A stretch of DNA of 64,000 bases, from NCBI RefSeq assembly GCF_025397915.1, contig NZ_JALIDZ010000001.1:186001-250000 (forward strand). The letters run 5' to 3'. The notes beneath the pieces are model-generated. The model made no database searches, was not told where the DNA came from, and saw nothing but the letters and a program-made list of their open reading frames with translations. The position numbers were made by a program, and so were the translations under genes. Numbering within the stretch: position 1 is the stretch's first letter; each line of letters starts with the position of its first letter. Below, piece after piece: positions 9,280 to 19,042 of this stretch. This DNA is from Microbaculum marinisediminis. GTDB lineage: Bacteria > Pseudomonadota > Alphaproteobacteria > Rhizobiales > Tepidamorphaceae.

Positions 9280-9894
9280 ATGATCATCAAAACCATCGCA
9301 ATCGGGGCCGCGGCCTTGCTGACGTCTGTCGGCATAGGCGCCACGCAAGTCGTGCCGAGCCCGACGACTTCACTGATCGACGAACGCGTGATCGCCGACA
9401 TCCGGGATTTCCTGGACGCGCCGGTGGTCTGGCGTTCGGTCACGGCACGCAACAAGGTCACCGCCGGCCTCTCCGACGCCGACATCGACACGCTCGACAA
9501 GCAGTGGCGGGCCGAGCGCGAGGTCGCCGACCAGCCGATCATCGCCAGCGTGCTGACCAGCCCGCTCTCGAGCTATCTGACACGCATCCAGGCCGGCAAC
9601 CTCGGCCTGTACAGCGAAATCTTCGTCATGGACGCGGCCGGGCTGAACGTCGGTCAAAGCGCCACGACGTCGGACTACTGGCAGGGCGACGAAGCCAAGT
9701 TCCAGAAAACCTATCCCGTCGGGCCGGAGGCGATCTTCGTCGACGAGGCCGAATTCAACGACAAGACCGGCACCTGGCGCGCGCAGGTCAATGTGACGAT
9801 CGTCGATCCGGACGGACGGTCCATCGGCGCGGCGACGGTTGAAATCAATCTCACGGAACTGCAGCGCCGCCGGCTGCTGGGCCTCAATTCCTGA
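9280..9894 (+). CDS. Free periplasmic PDC/Cache-like sensor protein
   Basis: A 204-residue protein with an N-terminal signal or anchor segment ([20 protein letters not shown]) and then one domain of about 160 residues. The string [15 protein letters not shown], followed by [15 protein letters not shown], ...[17 protein letters not shown] and [11 protein letters not shown], reproduces the core of PDC/Cache ligand-binding domains found in sensor kinases and chemoreceptors. No output domain is present. The next gene, 14 bases downstream, is a chemoreceptor, so the pair probably works as sensor and receptor. ATG 9280 has GGGG at a suitable distance; an in-frame ATG at 9256 is an alternative. Confidence 0.75.
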   Translation: MIIKTIAIGAAALLTSVGIGATQVVPSPTTSLIDERVIADIRDFLDAPVVWRSVTARNKVTAGLSDADIDTLDKQWRAEREVADQPIIASVLTSPLSSYLTRIQAGNLGLYSEIFVMDAAGLNVGQSATTSDYWQGDEAKFQKTYPVGPEAIFVDEAEFNDKTGTWRAQVNVTIVDPDGRSIGAATVEINLTELQRRRLLGLNS

Positions 9895-9908
9895 TCCGGA
9901 GTTCGACC

Positions 9909-11576
9909 ATGACAATCGCCAAGAAACTCGTCGTCAGCTTCGGTGTCATCGTTTTCCTGAACATCCTCGTCGGCGTCCTGATCTGGACGGCCGGCAACCG
10001 CATCAGCAACGCCAACACCGAGGCAGCCCGGGTCGCGAGCATCGCCGGGGCGATCGCCGGCATCTCCACCTCCTTCGAGGCCGAGCAAGGAACGATCCGC
10101 GGCTTCGTGATGTCGGGTGACCGCTCCTTCCTCGACTCCGCCAATGCGGCGCAGCAGCGCCGCGCCGAAGCCACGGCGCTGGCCCGTGACGTCGTCACCC
10201 CCGGCTCGGAGCTTGCGGCCGAACTCGACGGCGTTTTCGGCCAGATGTCGAAATGGGGCAGCGAGATCCGCGATCCGCAGATCGCGCTCATGCGGCACCC
10301 GCTCACCGTGGACGAAGCCCGGCTCTACGAGGCCTCGGGGCAGAACGAGGCCCAGATCGGTGTCATCCGGGCCGGCCTTCTGAACGCCACGCGCATCGCG
10401 GAACAGATGACAGCGGCGGGTACCGCGACGGTTGCCGCCGCGGTGGGCCTGACGCGAACCGTCATCCTGCTGGGCGTGGCGGCGGTCGTCGCCGCGGCGA
10501 TCGGACTGGGCATCTGGGTGCAGCGCACCGTGACCCGCCCGGTGCTGACGCTGACCGCGCAGATGAGCGAACTGGCCAATGGCGACACCGCCCTCGCGGT
10601 TCAGGGCGTCGACCGCAGCGACGAGATCGGCGCCATGGCGAAGACCGTCGAGGTGTTCCGCGCCAACGCCATCGAACGGGCCCGACTCGAGCAGAAAGCA
10701 GCCGGCGAGCAGGAGCGGGACGCCGAGCGTCGGCGCCGGGTCGAGAGCCTCATCAACGGCTTCCGAAGCGACGTGACCGAAGCCCTGCAAGCGGTCTCGG
10801 CGAACATGGGCCAGATGCGCGAGACGGCGCAGGTTCTCACCGGGATCGCCGGCAGCACCGCCGGTCGCGCGTCAAGCGTTTCGTCGGCATCCGCCGAGGC
10901 ATCCTCCAACGTGCAGACCGTGGCCGCCGCGGCCGAGGAACTCGCCAGCTCGATCACCGAGATCGGGCGTCAGATCAGCGAGACCAACTCGACCGTGCAT
11001 CAGGCGACCGAGGCGGCACGCCGGTCGAACGACCAGATATCCGGCCTCGCATCGGCGGCACAGCGCATCGGCGACGTGGTCGGCCTGATCTCCGACATCG
11101 CCGAGCAGACCAACCTGCTGGCCCTGAACGCCACGATCGAGGCGGCCCGCGCAGGCGAGGCCGGCCGCGGCTTCGCCGTGGTCGCCAGCGAGGTCAAGAC
11201 GCTGGCCGGCCAGACCGCGAAGGCGACGGAGGACATCTCCGAGCAGATCACGGCGATCCAGCAATCGACCGGGGACGCCGTCACGGCGATCCAGGCGATC
11301 GCCAAGACGATCGAGGAGGTGAACGACCACGCCTCCGCCATCGCCGCGGCAATCGAAGAGCAAGGCTCGGCGACGGCGGAAATCAGCCGCAACGTGGCCG
11401 TCGCGGCATCGGGAACGCAGGCGGTCGTGGAGAATGTCGCCGGCCTGGATGCCGCCGCGGGGGAGACCTCGCAGTCGGCCGCGCAGGTCGAGACCGTCAC
11501 CTCTTCGGCCGTCGCGGAGACCGAACGGCTGCGCCAGTCGATCGACCGGTTCCTGGCCGACGTCGCCGCCGCCTGA
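9909..11576 (+). CDS. Methyl-accepting chemotaxis protein with short periplasmic helical domain
   Basis: A 555-residue chemoreceptor. TM1 is about residues 8-30, a helical periplasmic domain (CHASE3/four-helix type, with [16 protein letters not shown]) runs to about 180, TM2 about 185-205, and a HAMP domain follows ([20 protein letters not shown]). The signalling coiled coil has the tip [24 protein letters not shown] precedes the ATG. It starts 14 bases after the PDC-like sensor gene and should form a functional unit with it. A strong terminator follows. Confidence 0.92.
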   Translation: MTIAKKLVVSFGVIVFLNILVGVLIWTAGNRISNANTEAARVASIAGAIAGISTSFEAEQGTIRGFVMSGDRSFLDSANAAQQRRAEATALARDVVTPGSELAAELDGVFGQMSKWGSEIRDPQIALMRHPLTVDEARLYEASGQNEAQIGVIRAGLLNATRIAEQMTAAGTATVAAAVGLTRTVILLGVAAVVAAAIGLGIWVQRTVTRPVLTLTAQMSELANGDTALAVQGVDRSDEIGAMAKTVEVFRANAIERARLEQKAAGEQERDAERRRRVESLINGFRSDVTEALQAVSANMGQMRETAQVLTGIAGSTAGRASSVSSASAEASSNVQTVAAAAEELASSITEIGRQISETNSTVHQATEAARRSNDQISGLASAAQRIGDVVGLISDIAEQTNLLALNATIEAARAGEAGRGFAVVASEVKTLAGQTAKATEDISEQITAIQQSTGDAVTAIQAIAKTIEEVNDHASAIAAAIEEQGSATAEISRNVAVAASGTQAVVENVAGLDAAAGETSQSAAQVETVTSSAVAETERLRQSIDRFLADVAAA

Positions 11577-11600
11577 CGTCCGCGACAACGCAATCCATCG

Positions 11601-11637
11601 AGGCGGGCCGCCCCATGCGGGCGGCCCGCCTTGCTTC
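11601..11637 (+). terminator. Rho-independent terminator after the chemoreceptor
   Basis: Perfect 12-bp stem GGCGGGCCGCCC (11602-11613) / GGGCGGCCCGCC (11619-11630), loop CATGC, followed by TTGCTT. It ends the sensor-chemoreceptor transcript 25 bases after the stop. Confidence 0.75.
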
Positions 11638-11762
11638 CACCATACCCGATCGACGGATCGCCCTCGGCGGCCGGCACCCGGGTTTCGGCGCATTGGAACC
11701 AAATTAACTTCGTTGCCCTAGAAGCCACTCTCGGCGCAGTCGTGCCGCTGAGGACCCACGGA

Positions 11763-13388
11763 ATGATCATCGATCTGCGGGACTATTCGTCCCACGAGCC
11801 GGTTGCCGGCTCGGTCTGCGTCGCTGGGGCCGGACCGGCCGGCATCGCGCTGGCGCTCGAACTGGCCGGCAAGGGCATCGATGTCGTCCTGCTGGAATCC
11901 GGCGGCCATGGCTACGAGTCCGACACCCAGGCCCTTTACGAAGGAGACGTGGTGGGCGACGCGAACACGGACGTCGCCTCCTCGCGCCTGCGCGAATTCG
12001 GCGGCACGTCCGGCCATTGGACCGGGCTGTGCGCACCGCTCGACCCGATCGACTTCGAAGCGCGCCCCGGCGTCCCCCATTCCGGCTGGCCGATCTCGCG
12101 GACCGATCTCGATCCCTACTACGCCAGAGCACAGCCCTATCTTCAGCTCGGTCCCTTCGACTACACGTTCGCCGACTGGGAGCCCCAGTTCGATGCACCG
12201 GCGCTGCCGCTCGATCCGGCAATGGTCGGTGATGCCGTCTATCAGCAAAGCCCGCCGACCCGGTTCGCGGAAACCTACTGGGATCCGATCGCGGAGAACC
12301 CGCGTATCCGCTGCTTCCTGCACGCCAATCTCATCGACATCGCGTTGACGGACGACGCGGTCGACCATTGCGAATTCTCGACGCTGGAGGGCCGCACGCT
12401 GCGCGTTCGCGCCGAGACCTATGTCATCGCCTGCGGCGGCATCGAGAACGCCCGCATCCTCCTGAATTGCGACAAGCAGCGGGCCGGCGGCATCGGCAAC
12501 GAGAACGACCTCGTCGGCCGTTACTTCATGGACCATCTCAACTGCGAGATCGGTACGGTCCTGTTCGCCGACGAGACCATCGATCTTTCGCTCTACAGCG
12601 AGGTGGTCGAAGCCGACGGTACGGCGATGCAGGTCGGGCTGAAACTGCCGTTCGACATCATGCGTCGCGAGCAGCTGCTGAACAACACCGCCTTCCTGGT
12701 ACCGCAATACGAAAACACCACGTTCAGCAACGACTTCCGCGGACACGGCTGGGTTTCGTTCTCCGCGATCGTCAAGGCCTTCGCGCACGGGCAAAGGCCC
12801 GACCGATTCGCCGAAAACTACTGCAACGCCGTCGAGGACGCCGACACCATCGCGGTCGGCGTCTATCGCCATGTGATGCGCCCGTTCGCCGCCAAGGGCC
12901 GGGCACTGGCCGCCAAGCTGCGGCAGGACGCCGAGCAGTCGCCCAATCCGGCGAGCCGCGTCTATCTGGTCGAGGACACCGATCCGTTCGGCTGGCGGCG
13001 GATCGCTCTCGACTGGCAAATCGCGCCGTCCGACCTGCTCAGCCTGCGCCGGACCCATGAACTGATCGGGGCCGCGATCGGCGCGGCCGGCCTCGGACGG
13101 GTCAATGTCGGCATCACCGAACCGCCGGATCTGGATGTCGTCTTCACCGGTTACCATCACATCGGCACGACGCGAATGAGCGACGACCCCAGGACGGGCG
13201 TCGTCGACAGGAATTGCCGCGTCCATTCGGTGAAGAACCTGTACATGGCCGGCAGCTCGGTCTTCACGACCGCGGGTACGGCCAACCCGACACTCACGAT
13301 CGTCGCACTCGCCGCGCGTCTCGCCGACCACCTGGCAGGCATAGTCCCGGTCACGGCCAAAGGCGCGCGATCGATCGGAAAGAGCTGA
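11763..13388 (+). CDS. GMC family FAD-dependent dehydrogenase, large subunit
   Basis: A 541-residue flavoprotein. The N-terminal dinucleotide fold has GAGPAG (residues 22-27) ending in the acidic LLESGG, and the C-terminal GMC block contains HHIGTTRMSDDP, the conserved VD.NCRVH, NLYMAGSSVF and TANPTLTIVALA, with the His and Asn of the active site. It belongs with the sugar/polyol dehydrogenases whose electrons go to a cytochrome or quinone (gluconate, fructose, sorbitol, glucoside 3-dehydrogenases); the substrate cannot be told. It has no signal peptide of its own. The small gene starting 2 bases after its stop carries a Tat-like signal, so co-export is likely. GAGGA lies upstream of the ATG. 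Confidence 0.88.
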   Translation: MIIDLRDYSSHEPVAGSVCVAGAGPAGIALALELAGKGIDVVLLESGGHGYESDTQALYEGDVVGDANTDVASSRLREFGGTSGHWTGLCAPLDPIDFEARPGVPHSGWPISRTDLDPYYARAQPYLQLGPFDYTFADWEPQFDAPALPLDPAMVGDAVYQQSPPTRFAETYWDPIAENPRIRCFLHANLIDIALTDDAVDHCEFSTLEGRTLRVRAETYVIACGGIENARILLNCDKQRAGGIGNENDLVGRYFMDHLNCEIGTVLFADETIDLSLYSEVVEADGTAMQVGLKLPFDIMRREQLLNNTAFLVPQYENTTFSNDFRGHGWVSFSAIVKAFAHGQRPDRFAENYCNAVEDADTIAVGVYRHVMRPFAAKGRALAAKLRQDAEQSPNPASRVYLVEDTDPFGWRRIALDWQIAPSDLLSLRRTHELIGAAIGAAGLGRVNVGITEPPDLDVVFTGYHHIGTTRMSDDPRTGVVDRNCRVHSVKNLYMAGSSVFTTAGTANPTLTIVALAARLADHLAGIVPVTAKGARSIGKS

Positions 13389-13390
13389 GC

Positions 13391-13810
13391 ATGGGCAAGA
13401 TCACACGCAGACTGGCAATCGGGTTCGCAGGCATCGTCGGTGTCGGCGCCGCGGCCTATGGCGGGTCACTGTTCGCCTGCCGGTTCGTGCCGCGCAAACA
13501 CCCCGACTTCTTCGCACTGCTCGATACCGTCCCAGGCGACGCGGCCGCACGCCGCATCGGCCGGGCCCTCGTCGCCGCCGGGCGCGCGCCGGCAGACTTC
13601 GACCGCCTCGCCGCCCTCGTCTCGCAGCGACCACTGATCCGAACCGCTCTGTCGACAAACTGTCCGACCACGCGGAAGCGGCTCGTTCAGGACCAGTGCG
13701 GCGCCGACTTCGCCGAAGGCCGCATGGTCAGCGTCGACGGCTGGATCCTGTCGGAAACAGAAGCCAACCTGTGCGCGGCGGCGTGGCTCGCCGAGAGCGA
13801 GACGGTCTAA
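13391..13810 (+). CDS. GMC dehydrogenase small subunit with Tat-like signal
   Basis: A 139-residue protein that begins MGKITRRLAIGFAGIVG, a twin-arginine pair followed by a hydrophobic segment. The body contains a conserved Cys pair region (NCPTTRKRLVQDQC) and ends DGWILSETEANLCAAAWLA, a tail typical of the small subunits that partner membrane-bound GMC dehydrogenases of the fructose/sorbitol type. It should carry the large subunit through the Tat pore and hold it on the membrane. No cytochrome subunit follows; the gene instead overlaps the convergent glcF by four bases. Confidence 0.7.
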   Translation: MGKITRRLAIGFAGIVGVGAAAYGGSLFACRFVPRKHPDFFALLDTVPGDAAARRIGRALVAAGRAPADFDRLAALVSQRPLIRTALSTNCPTTRKRLVQDQCGADFAEGRMVSVDGWILSETEANLCAAAWLAESETV

Positions 13811-15132
13811 GCGGCCGGGTTGCCGACCCGTCCGGCGAGAGCCTCCGGCATCGCTCCGCCATAGGCCCAATCGAGCAGCTCCACGGTGTGGACGACGGGC
13901 AGGCCCGTGCCGCTGCCGATCTGCGTCATGCACCCGATATTGCCCGCGGCGATCAGGTCCGGCGCGGTGCTCTCGATGTTGCGCACCTTACGATCGCGCA
14001 GACGCTCGGCAAGCCTCGGCTGCAGGATGTTGTAGGTGCCCGCCGAGCCGCAGCAGATATGGCCTTCGGGCACGTCCTTGACGGTGAAGCCCGCCGCCTT
14101 CAGGAGCGCCTTCGGTTCCTCGCGGATCTGCTGGCCGTGCTGCATCGAGCAGGCCGAATGATAGGCGACCGTCAGGCCGGGGGCCTCGGACGGCGCGGGC
14201 AATTCGAGCGTCGCGAGATACTCGGTGATGTCCTTCGCCAGAGCCGACACCGTCGCCGCCTTGTCGGCATAGGTCGGGTCCTCGCGCAGCATGAAGCCGT
14301 AATCCTTGACCGTGGTGCCGCAGCCGGACGCGGTGATCAGGATGGCGTCGATGCCGTCGCCTTCGATCTCGGCGGTCCATGCGTCGACATTGGCCCGGGC
14401 GAAATCCAGCGCCGGCGCTTCCTTGCCCATGTGATGGACGAGAGCCCCGCAGCAGCCCTCCCCCTTCGGCAGCACGACCTCGACGTCGAGCCGGTTCAGA
14501 AGGCGGATGGTGGCCGCGTTGATGCCGGGATCGAGCACCGGCTGGGCGCAGCCGGAAAGCAGCGCGACGCGCCCGCGCCGCTTCCGCTTCGGCGCAAACA
14601 CGGCCGGCCCCTCCATCTCGCCGCGAGACGGCAGGGCGGACGGGGCCAGCGACAGCATCGCGGCGACACGCTGCAGCCCGGGGGTCGCCTTGAACACCGG
14701 CAACATCAGTCGGCCGAGCAGCGCGCCACCGAGCGCCAGCCGGAAGCGGCCGGGATAGGGCAGGATCGCCGCCAGCAGCGACCGCATCGCCCGGTCGTGC
14801 CAGGGGCGCGTATAGGTGTCCTCGATATAGGCGCGGGCGTGGTCGACCAGATGCATGTAATGGACGCCGGAGGGACAGGTCGTCATGCACGACAGGCACG
14901 ACAGGCAGCGGTCGACGTGACGCACGACCTCCGTCGAGGCCGGCTTGCCGCCCTCGAGCATGTCCTTGATCATGTAGATGCGCCCGCGCGGGCTATCGAG
15001 TTCGTCGCCGAGTTCGAGATAGGTCGGACAGGTGGCCGTGCAGAAGCCGCAATGGACGCAGGTTCGCAGGATCTTTTCCGACGACGCCATATGCGGATCG
15101 GCGAGCTGGGCCAGGGAGAAATTGGTCTGCAT
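13807..15132 (-). CDS. glcF: Glycolate oxidase iron-sulfur subunit GlcF
   Basis: A 441-residue protein with two 4Fe-4S motifs, C25-C28-C31-C35 (CVHCGFCTATCP) and C76-C79-C82-C86 (CLSCLSCMTTCP), followed by two cysteine-rich CCG blocks (EGCCGALVHHMG and HICCGSAGTYN). This is the standard GlcF layout. Together with GlcD and GlcE it oxidises glycolate to glyoxylate at the membrane, passing electrons to quinone. It is last in glcDEF, starting 4 bases after the glcE stop, so translation is probably coupled. Confidence 0.95.
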   Translation of the reverse strand: MQTNFSLAQLADPHMASSEKILRTCVHCGFCTATCPTYLELGDELDSPRGRIYMIKDMLEGGKPASTEVVRHVDRCLSCLSCMTTCPSGVHYMHLVDHARAYIEDTYTRPWHDRAMRSLLAAILPYPGRFRLALGGALLGRLMLPVFKATPGLQRVAAMLSLAPSALPSRGEMEGPAVFAPKRKRRGRVALLSGCAQPVLDPGINAATIRLLNRLDVEVVLPKGEGCCGALVHHMGKEAPALDFARANVDAWTAEIEGDGIDAILITASGCGTTVKDYGFMLREDPTYADKAATVSALAKDITEYLATLELPAPSEAPGLTVAYHSACSMQHGQQIREEPKALLKAAGFTVKDVPEGHICCGSAGTYNILQPRLAERLRDRKVRNIESTAPDLIAAGNIGCMTQIGSGTGLPVVHTVELLDWAYGGAMPEALAGRVGNPAA

Positions 15133-15136
15133 CGGC

Positions 15137-16324
15137 TCACACGCCCGCGTACATACGACCGGGATTGAGCACCCGGTCGGGATCGAAGGTTTCTTTCAGT
15201 TTTCGCGTCAACGCCATGACCGGTTCGGGCTGCGGCTCGAAGACGGCTATCGCAGCGCGGATTTCGTCGGGCGCACGCATGCAAGTGGCATGACCGCCGG
15301 CATCCGACAGGGCCGCGCGGATCGCGGCGGCGCCCGCGTCACCCTCGGCCGGCACGGCGACCCAGATCAGGCCGCCGCCCCAGTCGTAATACAGGCGCGC
15401 ACCGGTCGCGGCGCGGATCGCGGCGGCAACCTCGGGGGCCTTGTTGGGCGTGGTCGAGACCTTCCAGACGGCCTCGTCGTCATGCGCGGCGAGCGGTTCC
15501 AGCTCGCCGATCGCGGCCCAGCGCGCCGCGCTGTCGGCCCCGCGCAGGATGTCGCAGCCGCCGAACCCGGCGAGCGCATCGCCGAGCGCCTTGCCGCGAT
15601 AGGCCATCTGGGTCTCGAAGCCCTCCAGACGCAGGAGCGTGCGCGCCGGCGCGCCGGCGACGGCTGGCAGATGCGCCGCGCCGGTGACCTCCCACGGGCT
15701 GCCCAGCCCGGCCGAGAGACAGGCCACGGCCTGATGGTCGTCCAGTCCCTCGAAGACCAGCGTCGCCTCGGTCTCCGGCGCGGGCAGCGCCTTGAACGTC
15801 ACTTCGGTGAGGACGCCCAGCGTGCCGAAGGCACCGCTCATGAGCTTGACCAGGTCCAGGCCGGTCACGTTCTTCATCACGCGGCCGCCGGACTTCACCG
15901 TCTCGCCGGCGCCGTTGACGAACCGCACGCCGATCAACGAGTCGCGCGCCGCCCCGGCATGGACGCGGCGCGGACCGGACAGGTTGCTCGCCACGACCGC
16001 GCCGATGGATGCCGTGTCGCGATCGCCGCCGTAGAGCCGGTGCAGACGCGGCGGGTCGAAGGGCAATCTCTGGCCCTGCTGCTTCAGCCTCGCCTCGATC
16101 TCGGCGAGCGGCGTGCCGGCTTTCGCCGCGATCACCAATTCGCTCGGCTCGTAGAGCGTGATGCCGGCGAGCTTGCCGAGCGACAGGGTGGCGGCGGCCT
16201 GTACGGGCCTGCCAAGCGCGCGCTTGCCGCCACCGCCGGCGATTTCCAGTGGCTCGGACCTGGCCCGGGCCGCGCGGACGATCTCCTCGACCGCCGCTTC
16301 GCTATCAGGTGTGTACTGCGACAT
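15137..16324 (-). CDS. glcE: Glycolate oxidase FAD-binding subunit GlcE
   Basis: A 395-residue FAD_binding_4-type protein. GGGGKRALGRP and the block YGGDRDTASIGAVVASNLSGPRR form the FAD-binding region, followed by GGRVMKNVTGLDLVKLMSGAFGTLGVLTE, very characteristic of GlcE. The ATG at 16324 (MSQYTPDSE) is 8 bases past the glcD stop. It is shorter than GlcD and is the second flavin subunit of the complex. Confidence 0.93.
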   Translation of the reverse strand: MSQYTPDSEAAVEEIVRAARARSEPLEIAGGGGKRALGRPVQAAATLSLGKLAGITLYEPSELVIAAKAGTPLAEIEARLKQQGQRLPFDPPRLHRLYGGDRDTASIGAVVASNLSGPRRVHAGAARDSLIGVRFVNGAGETVKSGGRVMKNVTGLDLVKLMSGAFGTLGVLTEVTFKALPAPETEATLVFEGLDDHQAVACLSAGLGSPWEVTGAAHLPAVAGAPARTLLRLEGFETQMAYRGKALGDALAGFGGCDILRGADSAARWAAIGELEPLAAHDDEAVWKVSTTPNKAPEVAAAIRAATGARLYYDWGGGLIWVAVPAEGDAGAAAIRAALSDAGGHATCMRAPDEIRAAIAVFEPQPEPVMALTRKLKETFDPDRVLNPGRMYAGV

Positions 16325-16332
16325 GGCCGGGC

Positions 16333-17796
16333 TCAGGCCGCCTCGCTGGTCTTGAGCCGGACCGGTTCGGGCCGCCCGGCAAGCGGGAACACCTTGGCCG
16401 GATTGAGCAGCCATTGCGGGTCGAGCATGGTCTTGATGCGCATCTGCTGGTCGAGGTCGGTCGCGTTGAACTGGCTCGTCATCAGTTCCCTTTTCTCGAT
16501 GCCGACGCCGTGCTCGCCGGTGAGGCAGCCGCCGACCTCGACGCAGAGTTCGAGGATGTCGGCGCCGCAGGCTTCGGCCTTTTCAAGCTGCTCGGGATCG
16601 TTGACGTCATACAAAACGAGGGGGTGCAGGTTGCCGTCGCCGGCATGGAAGATGTTGGCGACGCCGAGGCCGTAGCCTTCGCAGATCTCGGAGATCTTCA
16701 CCAGCACCTCGGGCAGGCGCCCGGTCGGGATCGTGCCGTCCATGCACATATAGTCGGAGATGCGGCCCATGGCGCCGAAGGCCGATTTGCGGCCCTTCCA
16801 GATCGCCGCGCTCTCGGCCGGCGTCTTCGCCTCGCGCACATGCACCGCGCCGTTGTCCCTGGCCACGGCGACGATCTTGGCGAGCTGCTCGACGATTTCC
16901 TCCTCCGAGCCCTCGACCTCGATGATCAGCATCGCCTCGACGTCGAGCGGATAGCCGGCATGGGCGAAATCCTCGCAGATGCGGATCGCGGGCCTGTCCA
17001 TGAACTCGATCACAACCGGCAGCATTCCCTGGCCGATGATATCGGACACGCAGGTGCCGGCATCGGTGTTCGAGCTGAAGCCGACGAGCACAGGGCGCGC
17101 GCCCTCCGCCTTGGGCAGGATGCGGAGCACGGCCTCGGTGACGATGCCGAGCTGACCTTCGGAGCCGGTCATCAGGCCGAGCAGGTCGTACCCGGGGCTG
17201 TCCATATGCGTGCCGCCGAGCTCGATCACGGTGCCGTCCATCAGGACGACGGTGAGGCCGAGCACATTGTTGGTGGTGACGCCGTATTTCAGGCAGTGGG
17301 CGCCCCCGGAATTCATCGCCACATTGCCGGCAATCGTGCAGGCAAGCTGGCTCGAGGGATCCGGAGCGTAGAAGAAGCCGAGATGGTCGACGGCGCCCGA
17401 CACGGCGAGATTGGTGACGCCCGCCTCGACCCTGATCGCGCGGTTGGCGGTGTCGATGTCGAGCACCCGGCTCATGCGCGAGACGCCCACCACCACGGAA
17501 TCGGCGAGCGGCAGGGCGCCGCCGGCCAGCGACGTGCCGGCACCGCGGCCGATCACCTTCACGCCCTCCTCGTTCAGGACCGCGAGAACCCGCGATACCT
17601 CGTCGGTCGTGGAGGGCAACGCCACGGCGAGCGGAATCTGCCGATAGGCCGTCAGGGCGTCGGTCTCGTAGGCGCGCAACTCGTCCTCGTCGGAGATCAC
17701 CCAACGGGCACCGACGACCTCCCCGAGTCGCTCGACTATGCGCGCGCGCTTGGCCAGAATGCCAGCATCTACGGCCGGTAAAGCCAGGGAAGACAT
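16333..17796 (-). CDS. glcD: Glycolate oxidase catalytic subunit GlcD
   Basis: A 487-residue flavoprotein. The FAD domain shows GRGAGTSLAGGALPL and DPSSQLACTIAGNVAMNSGG; the C-terminal oxidase domain shows NIFHAGDGNLHPLV and CLTGEHGVGIEKRE, with the metal/active-site His residues. It is the catalytic subunit for glycolate (and often D-lactate). AAGGAGAAACCCT precedes the ATG. It is the first gene of glcDEF, divergent from a LysR regulator across 141 bases. Confidence 0.95.
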   Translation of the reverse strand: MSSLALPAVDAGILAKRARIVERLGEVVGARWVISDEDELRAYETDALTAYRQIPLAVALPSTTDEVSRVLAVLNEEGVKVIGRGAGTSLAGGALPLADSVVVGVSRMSRVLDIDTANRAIRVEAGVTNLAVSGAVDHLGFFYAPDPSSQLACTIAGNVAMNSGGAHCLKYGVTTNNVLGLTVVLMDGTVIELGGTHMDSPGYDLLGLMTGSEGQLGIVTEAVLRILPKAEGARPVLVGFSSNTDAGTCVSDIIGQGMLPVVIEFMDRPAIRICEDFAHAGYPLDVEAMLIIEVEGSEEEIVEQLAKIVAVARDNGAVHVREAKTPAESAAIWKGRKSAFGAMGRISDYMCMDGTIPTGRLPEVLVKISEICEGYGLGVANIFHAGDGNLHPLVLYDVNDPEQLEKAEACGADILELCVEVGGCLTGEHGVGIEKRELMTSQFNATDLDQQMRIKTMLDPQWLLNPAKVFPLAGRPEPVRLKTSEAA

Positions 17797-17904
17797 AGGG
17801 TTTCTCCTTCAAACCGCCCCTCGTTCCAGTGGCGGCCGGTTTTTTCCTTGATGCAGTTTGGCAACGTATCCGTTACTCTCATGAACAAAAGTCTACAAGA
17901 ATTG

Positions 17905-17919
17905 TTTCCCTGAGGGAAA
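17905..17919. promoter_or_regulatory. Candidate LysR binding site between glcD and its divergent regulator
   Basis: TTTCCC-TGA-GGGAAA is a perfect inverted repeat that contains the T-N11-A pattern (T 17906, A 17918) of LysR-type sites. It lies 19 bases before the regulator start codon and about 110 bases upstream of glcD, a normal autoregulatory position. Confidence 0.5.
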
Positions 17920-17937
17920 ATAACACTGGGGGAGGAC

Positions 17938-18891
17938 ATGGCCGACCTGACGGATATGGAAATCTTTGCCAGGGTCGTGACGGCTGGGAGCATGTCGGCA
18001 GCCGGGCGCGAAATGGGGCTTTCGCCGGCGGTCATCTCCAAGCGGGTGCGGCGCCTGGAGGAACGGCTCGGGGCGCGCCTGCTGCAACGCACGACCCGGC
18101 AGATCGCCCTGACCGAGGACGGACAGGGCTATTACGAGCGGGTTATCGGCATCCTCGCATCGATCGAGGAAGCCGAGTCGTACGTCACCCGACGCAACGC
18201 GGCTCCGCGCGGGACGCTCAAGATCACCGCGCCGACGTCGTTCGGGCGCATGCATATCGCGCCCAACCTGGGCCGGTTCTCCGAACTCTATCCCGACCTG
18301 ACGCTGAGCCTGATGCTGTCGGACAGCTTCGTCGACATTGTCGGCGAGGGCTACGATCTAGCGGTGCGCATCGCCGCGCTCGAGAATTCCAGCCTGATCG
18401 CACGCAGGCTCGCGCCGAACCACCGCGTGATCTGCGCCTCGCCGGCCTATCTCGAACGCGAGGGCGAACCCAAGACCTTGGCGGAGCTGACCCGCCACAA
18501 TTGCGTCTTCGCCACCCATCAGGACCTTTGGCAGCTCGAAGGACCGGAGGGGCCGACCTCGGTTCGCGTATCGGGGAACCTGCAGACCAATTCGAGCGAA
18601 GTGGTGCGCGAGACGGTGATTGCCGGGCTCGGCATCGCGCTGCGCTCGACCTGGGACGTCGGGCCGGCGCTGCAGCGCGGCGACCTGAAGATCATCCTGC
18701 CGGACTTCCGGGAGTCGCGGCGCGTCGCCGTCTACGCGGTCTATCCCAGCCGTCGCTTTCTGCCCGCGCGGGTCAGGGTGTTCATCGATTTCCTGGCCGA
18801 GCTGTTCGGGCCGGAGCCCTACTGGGACGAGGGGCTGGACCTGACGTTCCTCGATCCCAAGGCCGGGCCCGACCGCGAGGCGGCGGCCTGA
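17938..18891 (+). CDS. LysR family transcriptional regulator, probable regulator of glcDEF
   Basis: A 317-residue regulator. The winged helix-turn-helix (residues ~1-60) includes ARVVTAGSMSAAGREMGLSP and KRVRRLEERLGARLLQRTTR; the rest is a LysR substrate-binding domain (about 90-295) of the CrgA-like subgroup. GGGGGAGGAC precedes the ATG. Divergent placement from the glycolate oxidase operon with a shared palindrome suggests that it controls glcDEF and itself; the effector is not visible in the sequence. Confidence 0.9.
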   Translation: MADLTDMEIFARVVTAGSMSAAGREMGLSPAVISKRVRRLEERLGARLLQRTTRQIALTEDGQGYYERVIGILASIEEAESYVTRRNAAPRGTLKITAPTSFGRMHIAPNLGRFSELYPDLTLSLMLSDSFVDIVGEGYDLAVRIAALENSSLIARRLAPNHRVICASPAYLEREGEPKTLAELTRHNCVFATHQDLWQLEGPEGPTSVRVSGNLQTNSSEVVRETVIAGLGIALRSTWDVGPALQRGDLKIILPDFRESRRVAVYAVYPSRRFLPARVRVFIDFLAELFGPEPYWDEGLDLTFLDPKAGPDREAAA

Positions 18892-19042
18892 CGCGCGCGG
18901 CCATGGTCTTCGCTTCTTTCGTAACGATTCACGGTGTTTCGCCAACACGGGTGCGAGCGCCTCGCATTGGCTGGCCATCCCCTCCACCGTGCGTTTATGT
19001 TAGTCGCCAATATAGTGCGCAAAGCTGATAGTGATTCGGAAA

